Assembly (NCBI GenBank): GCA_937949535.1
Contig: CALEDI010000328.1
Location: 1 to 35,520 of the forward strand
From: an uncultured Lewinella sp.
Lineage (GTDB): Bacteria > Bacteroidota > Bacteroidia > Chitinophagales > Saprospiraceae
Direction: 5' to 3'
Length of the DNA: 35,520 nucleotides
Shown here: one piece after another, positions 15,452-24,788 of the stretch
Layout of the letters: each line of letters begins with the position of its first letter
How positions within the stretch are numbered: the first letter of the stretch is position 1
The notes under the pieces: generated by a model
The model's database searches: none
Told to the model about the DNA's origin: nothing
The model's input: only the letters and a program-made list of their open reading frames with translations
Translations under genes and position numbers: made by a program

Positions 15452-17914
15452 ATGCCTTTGCTTTTCAACTCCCCCTTGCACCTGCGTGCGCGCCTCTTCC
15501 TATTTTTCTCGCTGCTATCCTTGCTTTCTTTTGCACAGCCCCAGCCAGCATCTTCCCCCGGAAAGGTAGTTGGGACGCTGATAGACGCTGACACGGAAGA
15601 GCCTATTGGCTTCGCCAACGTCATCATTTACACTACCCGCGACAGCATGCTGACGGGTACTACCACAGATATTGACGGCAAATTCGAGTTCGAGAACGTT
15701 CCTCCGGGCGGCTACCGCGTAGAGATGAGCTTCATCGGTTACGACACCGAAAATCGGGACGTAGAGCTCAGCGAAATTGAGCGTGTTTTCTCCATCGGAG
15801 ACGTCTTCTTGGGTACCGCAGGGCAAGACCTAGACGAAGTAGTCGTTACGGCCGAGCGTGCAGTGATGGAGCTTGGCCTAGACCGCAAGGTTTTCAACGT
15901 AGAAAAATCAGTAGCCGCCGCAGGCGGCTCCGCCGAAGACCTACTGCGCCAACTGCCCAGCATCAGCGTTGACCTAGAAGGCAACGTATCCTTGCGCGGC
16001 TCCGGCAATGTCCGTTTCCTCATCAACGGTCGGCCTTCCGGTCTTGTTGGTTCAGACCCGGCTACCTACCTCAAGTCCCTCTCGGCCACCAACATAGAAC
16101 GCATCGAGGTAATTACCAACCCCGGCGCGGCCTACGACCCCGACGGGACGGCGGGCCTGATTAACATTGTGTTGAAAAACAAGCGCGACGATGGCTTCAA
16201 CGCCTCCATCAACCTCAATGCGGGCACCAACAACAAATTTGACGGCAGCCTAGACCTGAACTGGCGCAAAGGCAAGTTCAACACCTTTGCCGGTATAAGT
16301 GGTCGTTCCGACGAACGCTTCTTCCAGGGTTTTCGCGATCAAACGGGCGTGATTGAAGACAGCACCTTCAGCCGGAGATTCACTTTTGATGGAGATCGGA
16401 TCCGGAAGTCAACCACCTTCAAGCTGGGAACAGAATACAGCTTGGGTAAGCGCGCCACCTTCGGTTTGCAGGGCAACTACCAACTTGAAAACGGACAGAG
16501 CAACAACGAACGCATCACCCGCTTCTTCAACTCTGCCGGAGAACTGGACCGCGAGAGCAACCGCTTGGAAACCGAGCCTTCAGACGAGACGAACTACGAG
16601 GTAAGCGCAGACTACACCACGACCTTCAAAAAAGAAGGCCGCAAGCTGTCTGCCAACATACGCTACAGCCAAAACGACGAATCTGAGCAAGAAAACTACG
16701 ACGAAGTCATCGTTGATGGCAATGGTGTATTACTTGAAGACCTGCTTCAACAAAGCCCAGCTCTAGAAGACCGGACACAAGTTGTTGCACAGCTAGACTA
16801 CGAGCAAGCCATCGGAGAGTTCAAACTCACCACCGGCTGGCGCTCTACCCTTCAGGAACTAACAACGGACTCGGAGTTCGCTACTTTCGACGGCAACGCC
16901 TTCATCGTGAATGAGCAGCAGAGCAACCTGTTCAATTACCAGGAAGACATCCACGCGCTCTACGCCACCTTCGGCGGAAAAGTCAACGCGATCACCTTCA
17001 ACGCAGGCCTACGGGTAGAGCAAGCCTATACCACCAGTACGCTATTGGAGCCAGACTTTGAGGCCTTTGAAAACGACTACTTCAAGGTATACCCCAGTGT
17101 TTTTGCGGGTTATGCCTTTGATGACAACACTACTTTGCAGGCCAGCTATAGCCGCCGGATCAACCGGCCACGATCTAGGGCCCTCAACCCCTTCATCGAC
17201 CGAGGCGACCCCTTCAACCTACGCGGGGGCAATCCCTTTCTTTTGCCCGAACTCATCAACAGTTTCGAGCTGAACGTGCAGCAGCGCCACAGCTTGGGCA
17301 CACTAACGGCGGGCGTCTACTTCCGCCAACTCAACGACATCATCAGCCGCATCAACATCACCCAACCGGGAGGTGTCACCTTGGGGACCCGTGGGAACCT
17401 AGACCGAGGGCGCAACTACGGTATTGAGGTCATCAATACCCTCCGCATCGGTAAAAAACTGGAATTGACGGCGAGTGCGAACGGCTACAAGTCTGAAATC
17501 ATCGGTAGTGCAGACGACGAAGCGATAGACGCCAACGGCTACCTCTTTAGCGGTCGGGTTCAGGGCGGTTATCAACTGCCTGCCGACATTCAGGCGCAGT
17601 TCACGTACTTCTACCGCAGCCCCGGCGTGCGGCCGCAGGGCCGCATCGGGACCATCCAGAGTCTAGACCTTGGTTTCCGGAAGGAAATACTGGACAAGCG
17701 AGGTGCCATCACGCTCCGAGCAACCGACATTTTCAATACCCGCAGGTACCAGTTTGATACAGAACTTGCGGACCTGACCACGCGCAGCCAGTTTCAACGA
17801 GAGAGCCGCATCGTGTACATCGGCTTCCAATACAGCCTGCAACAGTTGAAGCCCGAACGCAAGCGCGGTGGTCGTGGGGGCGGCGGAGATGATGGCGGAG
17901 GTGGAGACTTTTAG
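15452..17914 (+). CDS. TonB-dependent receptor-type outer-membrane protein (carboxypeptidase-regulatory, plug and barrel)
   Basis: The protein has 820 residues from ATG 15452. The track uses a GTG 21 codons earlier, but the signal peptide (LRARLFLFFSLLSLLSFAQ) fits the ATG. Residues 38-115 are a carboxypeptidase-regulatory-like domain (GTLIDADTEEPIGFANV, DGKFEFENVPPGGYRVE). Residues 125-240 are the plug (VVVTAERAVMELGLDRKVFNVEKS, NVSLRGSGNVRFLINGRP, ERIEVITNPGAAYDPDG). The rest is a long barrel of the outer-membrane beta-barrel family 3 type, with YSRRINRPRSRALNPFID. The C-terminus after the barrel is an odd Gly/Asp/Arg tail (GGRGGGGDDGGGGDF). The substrate is unknown; receptors of this type often take up siderophores, peptides or metals. 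No SusD partner is present. Confidence 0.9.
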   Translation: MPLLFNSPLHLRARLFLFFSLLSLLSFAQPQPASSPGKVVGTLIDADTEEPIGFANVIIYTTRDSMLTGTTTDIDGKFEFENVPPGGYRVEMSFIGYDTENRDVELSEIERVFSIGDVFLGTAGQDLDEVVVTAERAVMELGLDRKVFNVEKSVAAAGGSAEDLLRQLPSISVDLEGNVSLRGSGNVRFLINGRPSGLVGSDPATYLKSLSATNIERIEVITNPGAAYDPDGTAGLINIVLKNKRDDGFNASINLNAGTNNKFDGSLDLNWRKGKFNTFAGISGRSDERFFQGFRDQTGVIEDSTFSRRFTFDGDRIRKSTTFKLGTEYSLGKRATFGLQGNYQLENGQSNNERITRFFNSAGELDRESNRLETEPSDETNYEVSADYTTTFKKEGRKLSANIRYSQNDESEQENYDEVIVDGNGVLLEDLLQQSPALEDRTQVVAQLDYEQAIGEFKLTTGWRSTLQELTTDSEFATFDGNAFIVNEQQSNLFNYQEDIHALYATFGGKVNAITFNAGLRVEQAYTTSTLLEPDFEAFENDYFKVYPSVFAGYAFDDNTTLQASYSRRINRPRSRALNPFIDRGDPFNLRGGNPFLLPELINSFELNVQQRHSLGTLTAGVYFRQLNDIISRINITQPGGVTLGTRGNLDRGRNYGIEVINTLRIGKKLELTASANGYKSEIIGSADDEAIDANGYLFSGRVQGGYQLPADIQAQFTYFYRSPGVRPQGRIGTIQSLDLGFRKEILDKRGAITLRATDIFNTRRYQFDTELADLTTRSQFQRESRIVYIGFQYSLQQLKPERKRGGRGGGGDDGGGGDF
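15474..15494 (-). repeat. Dispersed 20-mer motif, copy 4 (inside the receptor signal-peptide region)
   Basis: On the minus strand it reads GGCGCGCACGCAGGTGCAAG, with two core changes. It encodes LHLRAR just before the hydrophobic core of the signal peptide. Confidence 0.6.
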
Positions 17915-17918
17915 GAAG

Positions 17919-18080
17919 GGCCTGAACCTAGGGTGTGTAATCTGCCTATGCATTTAGCCCGCCGACTATCATTAAAACGCGCAGCGTTTTTATAAGCCCC
18001 TCCCCCGTGGGGAGGGGTTTGGGGAGGGGGTTTTACGCGGAGAGAATACATTACAGATTACACTGTACTAGGCCTGAACC
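17919..18080. mobile_element. MITE-like palindromic insertion A with 10-bp flanking direct repeats
   Basis: GGCCTGAACC occurs at 17919-17928 and again at 18071-18080. The 142 bases between them begin TAGGGTGTGTAATCTG and end with CAGATTACAC then TGTACTA. The 10-bp arms GTGTAATCTG/CAGATTACAC (17935-17944, 18054-18063) are perfectly inverted. Inside is a 63-bp core (17973-18035) that begins TAAAACGCG and ends GGGGGTTTTA. It contains hairpins AAAACGC/GCGTTTT and CCCCTCCCC/GGGGAGGGG. The same core occurs inverted at 27242-27304. No coding capacity. Confidence 0.65.
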
Positions 18081-18096
18081 GGTGCCGAAACCTCCT

Positions 18097-18118
18097 CCTT
18101 GCACCTGCGGCCGCGCCC
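18097..18118 (-). repeat. Dispersed 20-mer motif, copy 5 (perfect)
   Basis: The minus strand carries the full consensus GGGCGCGGCCGCAGGTGCAA followed by GG. It is intergenic, between insertion A and the glpD promoter. Confidence 0.8.
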
Positions 18119-18177
18119 AAAATGCCTTTGTAGCACAGATACCACAAGACGATGACAGAATAACTATTCCCCCATCT

Positions 18178-18185
18178 TACTTTTG
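18178..18185 (+). promoter_or_regulatory. Perfect -7 promoter box for glpD
   Basis: TACTTTTG lies 23 bases before ATG 18209. It overlaps the GTG used by the ORF track and therefore argues for the later ATG. Confidence 0.6.
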
Positions 18186-18208
18186 TGGGCATCGAAAAGC
18201 AAGTGTAC

Positions 18209-19882
18209 ATGAAAGCCACCCCGAAACGCGCCGCAAAACTCGCCAAACTACGCACCCAAGAATTTGACCTCGTCGTCATCGGCGGGGGCATCACCGGAGC
18301 CGGAGTTGCCCTCGATGCCGCTAGCCGAGGCCTCGAGGTGCTCCTTGTAGAACGCAATGACTTTGCCTCCGGCACCAGCTCAAAATCAACCAAACTCATT
18401 CACGGAGGGCTCCGCTATCTCAAGAATTTGGAGATCGGGCTCGTCCGTGAAGTAGGGCAAGAGCGCGCCGTGGTTCACGACATTGCGCCCCACCTCGTCC
18501 GGCCAGAAAAGATGCTGCTACCGCTCGTTGAAGGCGGATCGCTCGGCAAACTGACCACCAGCATGGCCCTCTGGGTATATGATTTCCTCGCCGACGTAGA
18601 AGGCGACGACAAGCGCGTGATGCTCACTAAGGAAGAAACGATGGACTACGAACCCCTCGTCCGGAAAGACATCCTGACCGGCGGCGGTTTCTACGCCGAA
18701 TACCGTACCGACGACGCCCGCCTGACCATCGAAAACGTAAAAACCGCCGAGCACCACGGCGCTACCGCCCTCAACTACACCGAAGCGACCGACTTTGTCT
18801 ACGACGACGATGGCATCATCTCCGCAGTAGTCTGCCATGACCGCTTTACGGACGAAAAAATCACCGTAAAAACCAAGCACGTCATCAGTTGTACTGGCCC
18901 TTGGGTAGACGAGCTGCGCGGGGTAGACCGCAGCATGACGGACCGCCACGTTTTCCTCTCCAAAGGCGTACACATCGTAGTCTCTCGCGAGCGGTTGCCA
19001 CTCCAGCACGCCGTCTACTTCGACGTTGAAGACGGCCGGATGTTCTTCGCCATTCCCCGCCTACGCTGTACCTACATCGGCACCACCGACACGGCCTACA
19101 AAGGCGACCCCGACGCCATCCCGACCTATAAAGAAGACGTGGAGTACATCCTGAAAGGAACCAACGCCATCTTCCCCTCCGTGAACCTGAAGATAGACGA
19201 CGTAGAATCTAGCTGGGCCGGCGTCCGGCCCCTCATCTTTGAGGAAGGCAAAGACGCCAGCGAAATGAGCCGCAAGGACGAAATTTTCGAATCAAAATCC
19301 GGCCTACTCTCCATCGCTGGCGGCAAACTGACCGGCTACCGCAAGATGGCCGAGCGCGTCGTAGACCGCGTTGGCGACCAGATGAAGGAACGCGGCGAAA
19401 AGTTGAAGGACACCCACACAAAAGACATCTACCTCACCGGCGGCCCTTTCCAAGACTTCGCGGCCGTGCTTACCTACGAGAAAGAAATCGCTGCCCAGCT
19501 AGAGGCCGCCAGCCTGGCGCCAGACCGCGCCGCCTACTTGGTGAGCAACTACGGCAAGCAATCTCCCGTCATCATTCAGGAAGCCCTGAAGCGCAGTGAA
19601 GGGACCGATGTGGCCCGCCTGGCCTGCGCCGAAGCGGCTTGGTGTATTGAGAACGAACTCACCCTCTACCCCATCGATTGGGTGGAGCGGCGCAGCGGCC
19701 GCCTCTACTTCGACATGCCGAGCATTGCGCCCGTGCTAGACGAGGTGTTGGCCGTCTTCGCCGACGCTTACCAGTATACCGAAGAAGACCTCGCTGCCGA
19801 ACGCGCCAAGGTAGAAGCGGCCATCAAGTGGGTATCTACTTTCGAGGCCGCACCAGAGGGGACGGTGGTGCATGAGGTGTAG
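18209..19882 (+). CDS. glpD: FAD-dependent glycerol-3-phosphate dehydrogenase
   Basis: The 557-aa enzyme oxidises sn-glycerol 3-phosphate to DHAP at the membrane and passes electrons to quinone. The Rossmann FAD site is DLVVIGGGITGAGVALDAASRG (residues 20-41) and is followed by VERNDFASGTSSKSTKLIHGGLRYL, diagnostic of GlpD/GlpA. Further family segments are CTGPWVDELR, FFAIPRLRCTYIGTTDTAYKGD, SSWAGVRPLIFE and SIAGGKLTGYRKMAERVVD. The C-terminal DAO_C cap has EAAWCIENELTLYPIDWVERRSGRLYF. The gene is alone, without glpK or glpF nearby. Confidence 0.96.
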   Translation: MKATPKRAAKLAKLRTQEFDLVVIGGGITGAGVALDAASRGLEVLLVERNDFASGTSSKSTKLIHGGLRYLKNLEIGLVREVGQERAVVHDIAPHLVRPEKMLLPLVEGGSLGKLTTSMALWVYDFLADVEGDDKRVMLTKEETMDYEPLVRKDILTGGGFYAEYRTDDARLTIENVKTAEHHGATALNYTEATDFVYDDDGIISAVVCHDRFTDEKITVKTKHVISCTGPWVDELRGVDRSMTDRHVFLSKGVHIVVSRERLPLQHAVYFDVEDGRMFFAIPRLRCTYIGTTDTAYKGDPDAIPTYKEDVEYILKGTNAIFPSVNLKIDDVESSWAGVRPLIFEEGKDASEMSRKDEIFESKSGLLSIAGGKLTGYRKMAERVVDRVGDQMKERGEKLKDTHTKDIYLTGGPFQDFAAVLTYEKEIAAQLEAASLAPDRAAYLVSNYGKQSPVIIQEALKRSEGTDVARLACAEAAWCIENELTLYPIDWVERRSGRLYFDMPSIAPVLDEVLAVFADAYQYTEEDLAAERAKVEAAIKWVSTFEAAPEGTVVHEV

Positions 19883-19918
19883 GGTTTGGCCACCAAGACG
19901 TATTACCAGCGTGAGTTT

Positions 19919-19954
19919 AGGCCCATTATTGTTGGGGGCGGCCCAAATGGGCCT
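19919..19954. repeat. Hairpin downstream of glpD
   Basis: AGGCCCAT pairs with ATGGGCCT around a 20-base loop. There is no T-run, so a terminator role is uncertain. Nothing else is seen in the 240-base gap except the next promoter box. Confidence 0.35.
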
Positions 19955-20043
19955 GCCTGATCGACGAAGCAGGATGGATTTGTTACCAACGATTAGATCA
20001 AAAAGGATCAAACCATCATAGCGCACACCACGTTAGAGCAACG

Positions 20044-20051
20044 TACTTTTG
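20044..20051 (+). promoter_or_regulatory. Perfect -7 promoter box for the MlaD/MCE gene
   Basis: TACTTTTG is followed by CACGC. The ATG is at 20123, giving a leader of about 65 bases. Confidence 0.5.
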
Positions 20052-20122
20052 CACGCGCTTACAACACCAAAACAGCCGTAAGCGTGTCATCCCCCAACTC
20101 TACCCATTAGCTATCCCGAAAT

Positions 20123-21184
20123 ATGCGTCACGAAGTAAAAATTGGACTCCTCACGATCGTTGCCATCGCCGTTGCCTTCTGGGGCTATAAATTCATTCAG
20201 GGAAGCAACATCCTTTCCAGTTCCAGTTTCTACTACGCCGTCTACGACAATGTGGATGGCCTAACGATCGGTACGCCAGTCACCATCAGCGGTGTAACGG
20301 TCGGCTCCGTCAACGACATACAACTAGACCAGGTAGAACGCAAAGTAAAAGTCTCCTTCGACATCAAGAAAGGCATCAACATTCCGCAAGGAACCGACGC
20401 TTACATCTCGACCATCAGCCTGCTTGGCGAAAAAGCCGTAGCCTTGGAATACGAAAAGCCCTGCTTCGGAGACGGCGACTGCGCTGCCGAAGGCAGCGAA
20501 CTCAACGGCTACACCAAAGGCATCATCGACTCCTTCACCGGCGGCGGAGGAAAAGACGACGCGAGCCCAATAGATGGCTTCAAGGACCAATTAAGTACTA
20601 CCCTAGACAGCCTAGAGTACAAGCTCTTCAGCCCCGAAAGCGACAACCCCATTGCCCGCAGCTCCAACGACTTGGCCGTCACGATGGAAAACCTAAAAAA
20701 GAGTACCGCGCGCCTCCAACGCATCATGGACCAGAACGCCGGAGAGATCAACACCACCTTCGACAACCTCGCCAGCCTAACCAATACCCTCGCCACCAAG
20801 CAAGAAACCATCGCAGGCCTGATCGATAATGCAGAAAACTTCACCGGAGACCTCAGCAAGTTGGAGCTCGAAAAGACGATGACTGAAGTCAACCAAACCA
20901 TCGCCAACCTCAAAAACACCCTCACCCAAGCAGACAAAGCCATGGGCGGTGTCAATACCATCATGAACAAGGTTAACGCTGGCGAAGGAACCCTAGGCAA
21001 ACTACTTACCGACGACAAAATGTACGACCGCCTAAACAGCACGGTATTCAAGGTAGACACCTTTCTGGGCAACTTCCAAGACAAACCCTACCGCTACATC
21101 CCCTTCAAGAGCCGCAAGCGCGTACTGAAACACGACCGTAAGGACGCGGAACTGGCCGAAGAGCAAAACACCGGTGGGCGGTAA
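20123..21184 (+). CDS. MlaD/MCE family lipid-transport substrate-binding protein
   Basis: The 353-aa protein has one N-terminal membrane anchor (IGLLTIVAIAVAFWGYKFI, residues 7-25). An MCE domain follows at about 35-120 (YYAVYDNVDGLTIGTPVTIS, GVTVGSVNDIQL, STISLLGEKAVALEY). Residues 180-310 are a long helical, coiled-coil-like stalk (NDLAVTMENLKKSTARLQRI, TMTEVNQTIANLKNTL) with a final GTLGKLLTDDKMYD motif seen in MlaD-type proteins. Such proteins form hexameric rings that carry phospholipids between the inner and outer membranes. The usual mlaE and mlaF permease and ATPase genes are not in the window. The next gene is convergent, with a gap of only five bases. Confidence 0.88.
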   Translation: MRHEVKIGLLTIVAIAVAFWGYKFIQGSNILSSSSFYYAVYDNVDGLTIGTPVTISGVTVGSVNDIQLDQVERKVKVSFDIKKGINIPQGTDAYISTISLLGEKAVALEYEKPCFGDGDCAAEGSELNGYTKGIIDSFTGGGGKDDASPIDGFKDQLSTTLDSLEYKLFSPESDNPIARSSNDLAVTMENLKKSTARLQRIMDQNAGEINTTFDNLASLTNTLATKQETIAGLIDNAENFTGDLSKLELEKTMTEVNQTIANLKNTLTQADKAMGGVNTIMNKVNAGEGTLGKLLTDDKMYDRLNSTVFKVDTFLGNFQDKPYRYIPFKSRKRVLKHDRKDAELAEEQNTGGR

Positions 21185-21189
21185 CCTAC

Positions 21190-21786
21190 TTACCGTTCAA
21201 AAAGCCTCCGCATCTTCACTTCCTCCATCACCTCCGCCAAATCTTCTCGGCTGATGCGCTTGGCGAGGTAAAGCCCTTGAATCATTTTCACCTGATCGTC
21301 GAGCGGCAAGAGTTCATCAATTTTCAGGAACCGCTCACGGAGGTACGCATCGCGCGCAACGCGCATTTGGGCGATGAACGCATTCACGCGCTCTTCGTCT
21401 TCCGGGCGGTAGTAAAAAGTAACGTTTGAGTCGCCGTAAAGAATTTTGAGACGCTCCTCCTTCGCCAAAAGATAGAAGGGGTACACGAAGCAAAGGCCCG
21501 TCAGTACCGCAGGCACATAGAACCACCAAGTACCTCGAATGCCAGCCCAAAGGAGCCAAACGACCCAGAAGGCAAAGACGAAATTCAGCAGGACAGAGAC
21601 CAACAAGAAAGTCTGGCGCACATCAAACCCACGGCCTTGCACCACAGAATCGAAGGAGATGTCTTCCCAATCCAGTTTATAACCATCGAAGCGGCCAAGC
21701 GATTTACGCTCCACCAGTAGTGCAGCCCGCGTGATGCGGAATTTGCGGTAATCACGGCCTTTTTCTTGGTGGAGCGTTGCAGACAT
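21190..21786 (-). CDS. Unknown two-TM membrane protein
   Basis: The protein has 198 residues from ATG 21786 (MSATLHQEKGRDYRKFRI). The track extends 46 codons further into sequence that includes the 24-bp repeat and is less protein-like. Two adjacent membrane helices lie at about residues 60-105 (FLLVSVLLNFVFAFWVVWLLW and FYVPAVLTGLCFVYPFYLLA). A cytosolic-type tail follows with RLKILYGDSNVTFYYRPEDEERVNAFIAQM and a helical C-terminus (QGLYLAKRISREDLAEVMEEV). The tail resembles PH-like membrane proteins followed by a short SHOCT-like helix, but I do not recognise a family. Confidence 0.65.
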   Translation of the reverse strand: MSATLHQEKGRDYRKFRITRAALLVERKSLGRFDGYKLDWEDISFDSVVQGRGFDVRQTFLLVSVLLNFVFAFWVVWLLWAGIRGTWWFYVPAVLTGLCFVYPFYLLAKEERLKILYGDSNVTFYYRPEDEERVNAFIAQMRVARDAYLRERFLKIDELLPLDDQVKMIQGLYLAKRISREDLAEVMEEVKMRRLFER

Positions 21787-21908
21787 TATAATAGGATTGG
21801 TGGTAAAAGAACACGCAATAGGCAGACGAAAGTTGCCCGCAGCAATATAACGACATTCAATCACTTTTTGTGGCGCGGACGCAGGATGCAAAGTTGGTTT
21901 TTTGTCTA

Positions 21909-21932
21909 GGTCGAGCCTTTCCAAGGCGAGTT
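21909..21932. repeat. 24-bp direct repeat, left copy (beyond the 3' end of rtcB)
   Basis: GGTCGAGCCTTTCCAAGGCG followed by AGTT is identical to 24600-24623. It contains a small GCCTT/AAGGC stem. It lies 12 bases beyond the rtcB stop codon. Confidence 0.85.
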
Positions 21933-21944
21933 AGCCGCCAACCA

Positions 21945-23566
<1,622 letters not shown>

Positions 23567-23567
23567 T

Positions 23568-24584
23568 ATGCCCGCAAATAAAAACGCCCTCCTCCGCTAC
23601 CGCACCATCGACAAATGCCTCCAGAACCACGGCCGCAAATGGACGCTCAACGACCTGATTGAAGCTTGTTCCGATGCGCTGTATGAGTATGAGGGCAAGG
23701 ATACCTACGTCAGCAAACGCACCATTCAGCTGGATATTCAACTGCTGCGCAGCGACAAACTCGGCTACAATGCTCCCATCGAGGTCTACGAAAAGAAGTT
23801 TTACCGCTACGCTGACCCCGATTTCTCGATCACCGACGTACCACTCACGGAGGGCGACTTAGATGTGCTCTCCGAATCGGTGGCAGTACTGCGGCAGTTC
23901 AAGGATTTCTCTTTATTCAGCGAGCTCAATGGCGTAATCCAGAAGCTGGAAGACAAGATTTACCATGCGGCAGGTACCGAGCCGCCGGTTATTCACCTCG
24001 ACAAGAACGAGCAACTCAAAGGTTTGGCACACCTCGACGTTTTGTACCAAGCCATCACGAAGCGCATCGTTTTGAAGATCAGTTACCAATCGTTTTCAGC
24101 CCGACAGCCGAACGACATCGTCTTCCATCCCTATCTGCTCAAGGAGTTCAACAATCGCTGGTTTCTGGTTGGCCGGCGAGCGGATCACAAACCAATCCTC
24201 ACCCTTGCGCTAGATCGGATAGCCAGCATCTCCCCCGACCTGAAGACCGACTATTTGCGCGACGACTTCGACGCCGACACCTATTATAAAGACACTTTTG
24301 GGGTGACCGTACTCGGCGTACCGCCCATCGAAGTACGTCTTTGGGTCAACCGCCAGAACGCGCCCTATGTGCTCACCAAGCCTTTCCACCATTCGCAACG
24401 CCTCATTGAACGACGCAAGACGGGCGGGATTGAGATCGCTTTCACCGTCCACCACAATTTTGAACTGGAGCGGTTGCTCTTGGGCTTTGGCTCGTCCGTT
24501 GAGGTGTTGGGGCCGACGAGGTTGAGGCGGAAGATGAAGAAGGTTTTGGGGGAGGCGCTGGGGCATTATGAGGAGGCTCGGTAG
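23568..24584 (+). CDS. WYL-domain transcriptional regulator
   Basis: The 338-aa protein starts MPANKNALLRYRTID right after the repeat array; the track start lies upstream inside repeats. Residues 5-75 form a winged-helix HTH (RYRTIDKCLQN, VSKRTIQLDIQLLRSD). Residues 140-230 form the WYL domain (LYQAITKRIVLKISYQS, FHPYLLKEFNNRWFLVGRR, LALDRIASI). The C-terminal WCX-like part is VEVLGPTRLRRKMKKVLGEAL. WYL proteins bind nucleic acids or nucleotides and often control nucleic-acid repair and defence genes. Divergence from rtcB suggests it regulates RNA ligation in response to RNA damage; this is inference. Confidence 0.9.
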   Translation: MPANKNALLRYRTIDKCLQNHGRKWTLNDLIEACSDALYEYEGKDTYVSKRTIQLDIQLLRSDKLGYNAPIEVYEKKFYRYADPDFSITDVPLTEGDLDVLSESVAVLRQFKDFSLFSELNGVIQKLEDKIYHAAGTEPPVIHLDKNEQLKGLAHLDVLYQAITKRIVLKISYQSFSARQPNDIVFHPYLLKEFNNRWFLVGRRADHKPILTLALDRIASISPDLKTDYLRDDFDADTYYKDTFGVTVLGVPPIEVRLWVNRQNAPYVLTKPFHHSQRLIERRKTGGIEIAFTVHHNFELERLLLGFGSSVEVLGPTRLRRKMKKVLGEALGHYEEAR

Positions 24585-24599
24585 ACAGGTCTTCATCCT

Positions 24600-24623
24600 G
24601 GTCGAGCCTTTCCAAGGCGAGTT
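24600..24623. repeat. 24-bp direct repeat, right copy (beyond the 3' end of the WYL gene)
   Basis: Identical to 21909-21932 over all 24 bases. It lies 15 bases after the WYL stop codon. Confidence 0.85.
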
Positions 24624-24726
24624 TGACAAAGTTGCAAAGCGACTAATTTATTGGAGAATCGGATACCGTCGCTTCGCGGCGGCAACCTCGGGCCGGAGGC
24701 CCTCCACCCTCCACCCCAAACCAAAC

Positions 24727-24762
24727 AGCCCGCCCCTCCGGAATAAACCGAAGAGGCGGGCT
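24727..24762 (-). terminator. Hairpin downstream of the flotillin gene
   Basis: AGCCCGCC pairs with GGCGGGCT around a 20-base loop with an inner CTCCGG/CCGAAG. It lies between convergent WYL and flotillin genes. The T-run lies on the 5' side when read on the minus strand, so its efficiency is uncertain. Confidence 0.4.
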
Positions 24763-24788
24763 AAAAAACTACGAATCAAACTACTCAA

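Noticed and set aside
17919-18080. Simple Rho-independent terminator of the TonB-type receptor gene
   Set aside because: The GC hairpin could act as one, but the 10-bp direct repeats, inverted arms and second copy of the core at 27242-27304 point to an inserted element.
18007-18267. ORF 18007-18267 (+) upstream of glpD
   Set aside because: It runs through an insertion element, a dispersed repeat and the glpD promoter, in a frame different from glpD, and has no protein-like features.
21787-21924. N-terminal extension of the two-TM protein (MERLDLDKKPTLHPAS...)
   Set aside because: It begins inside the 24-bp direct repeat. The internal ATG at 21786 gives a normal soluble N-terminus before the membrane helices, so the extension is probably not translated.
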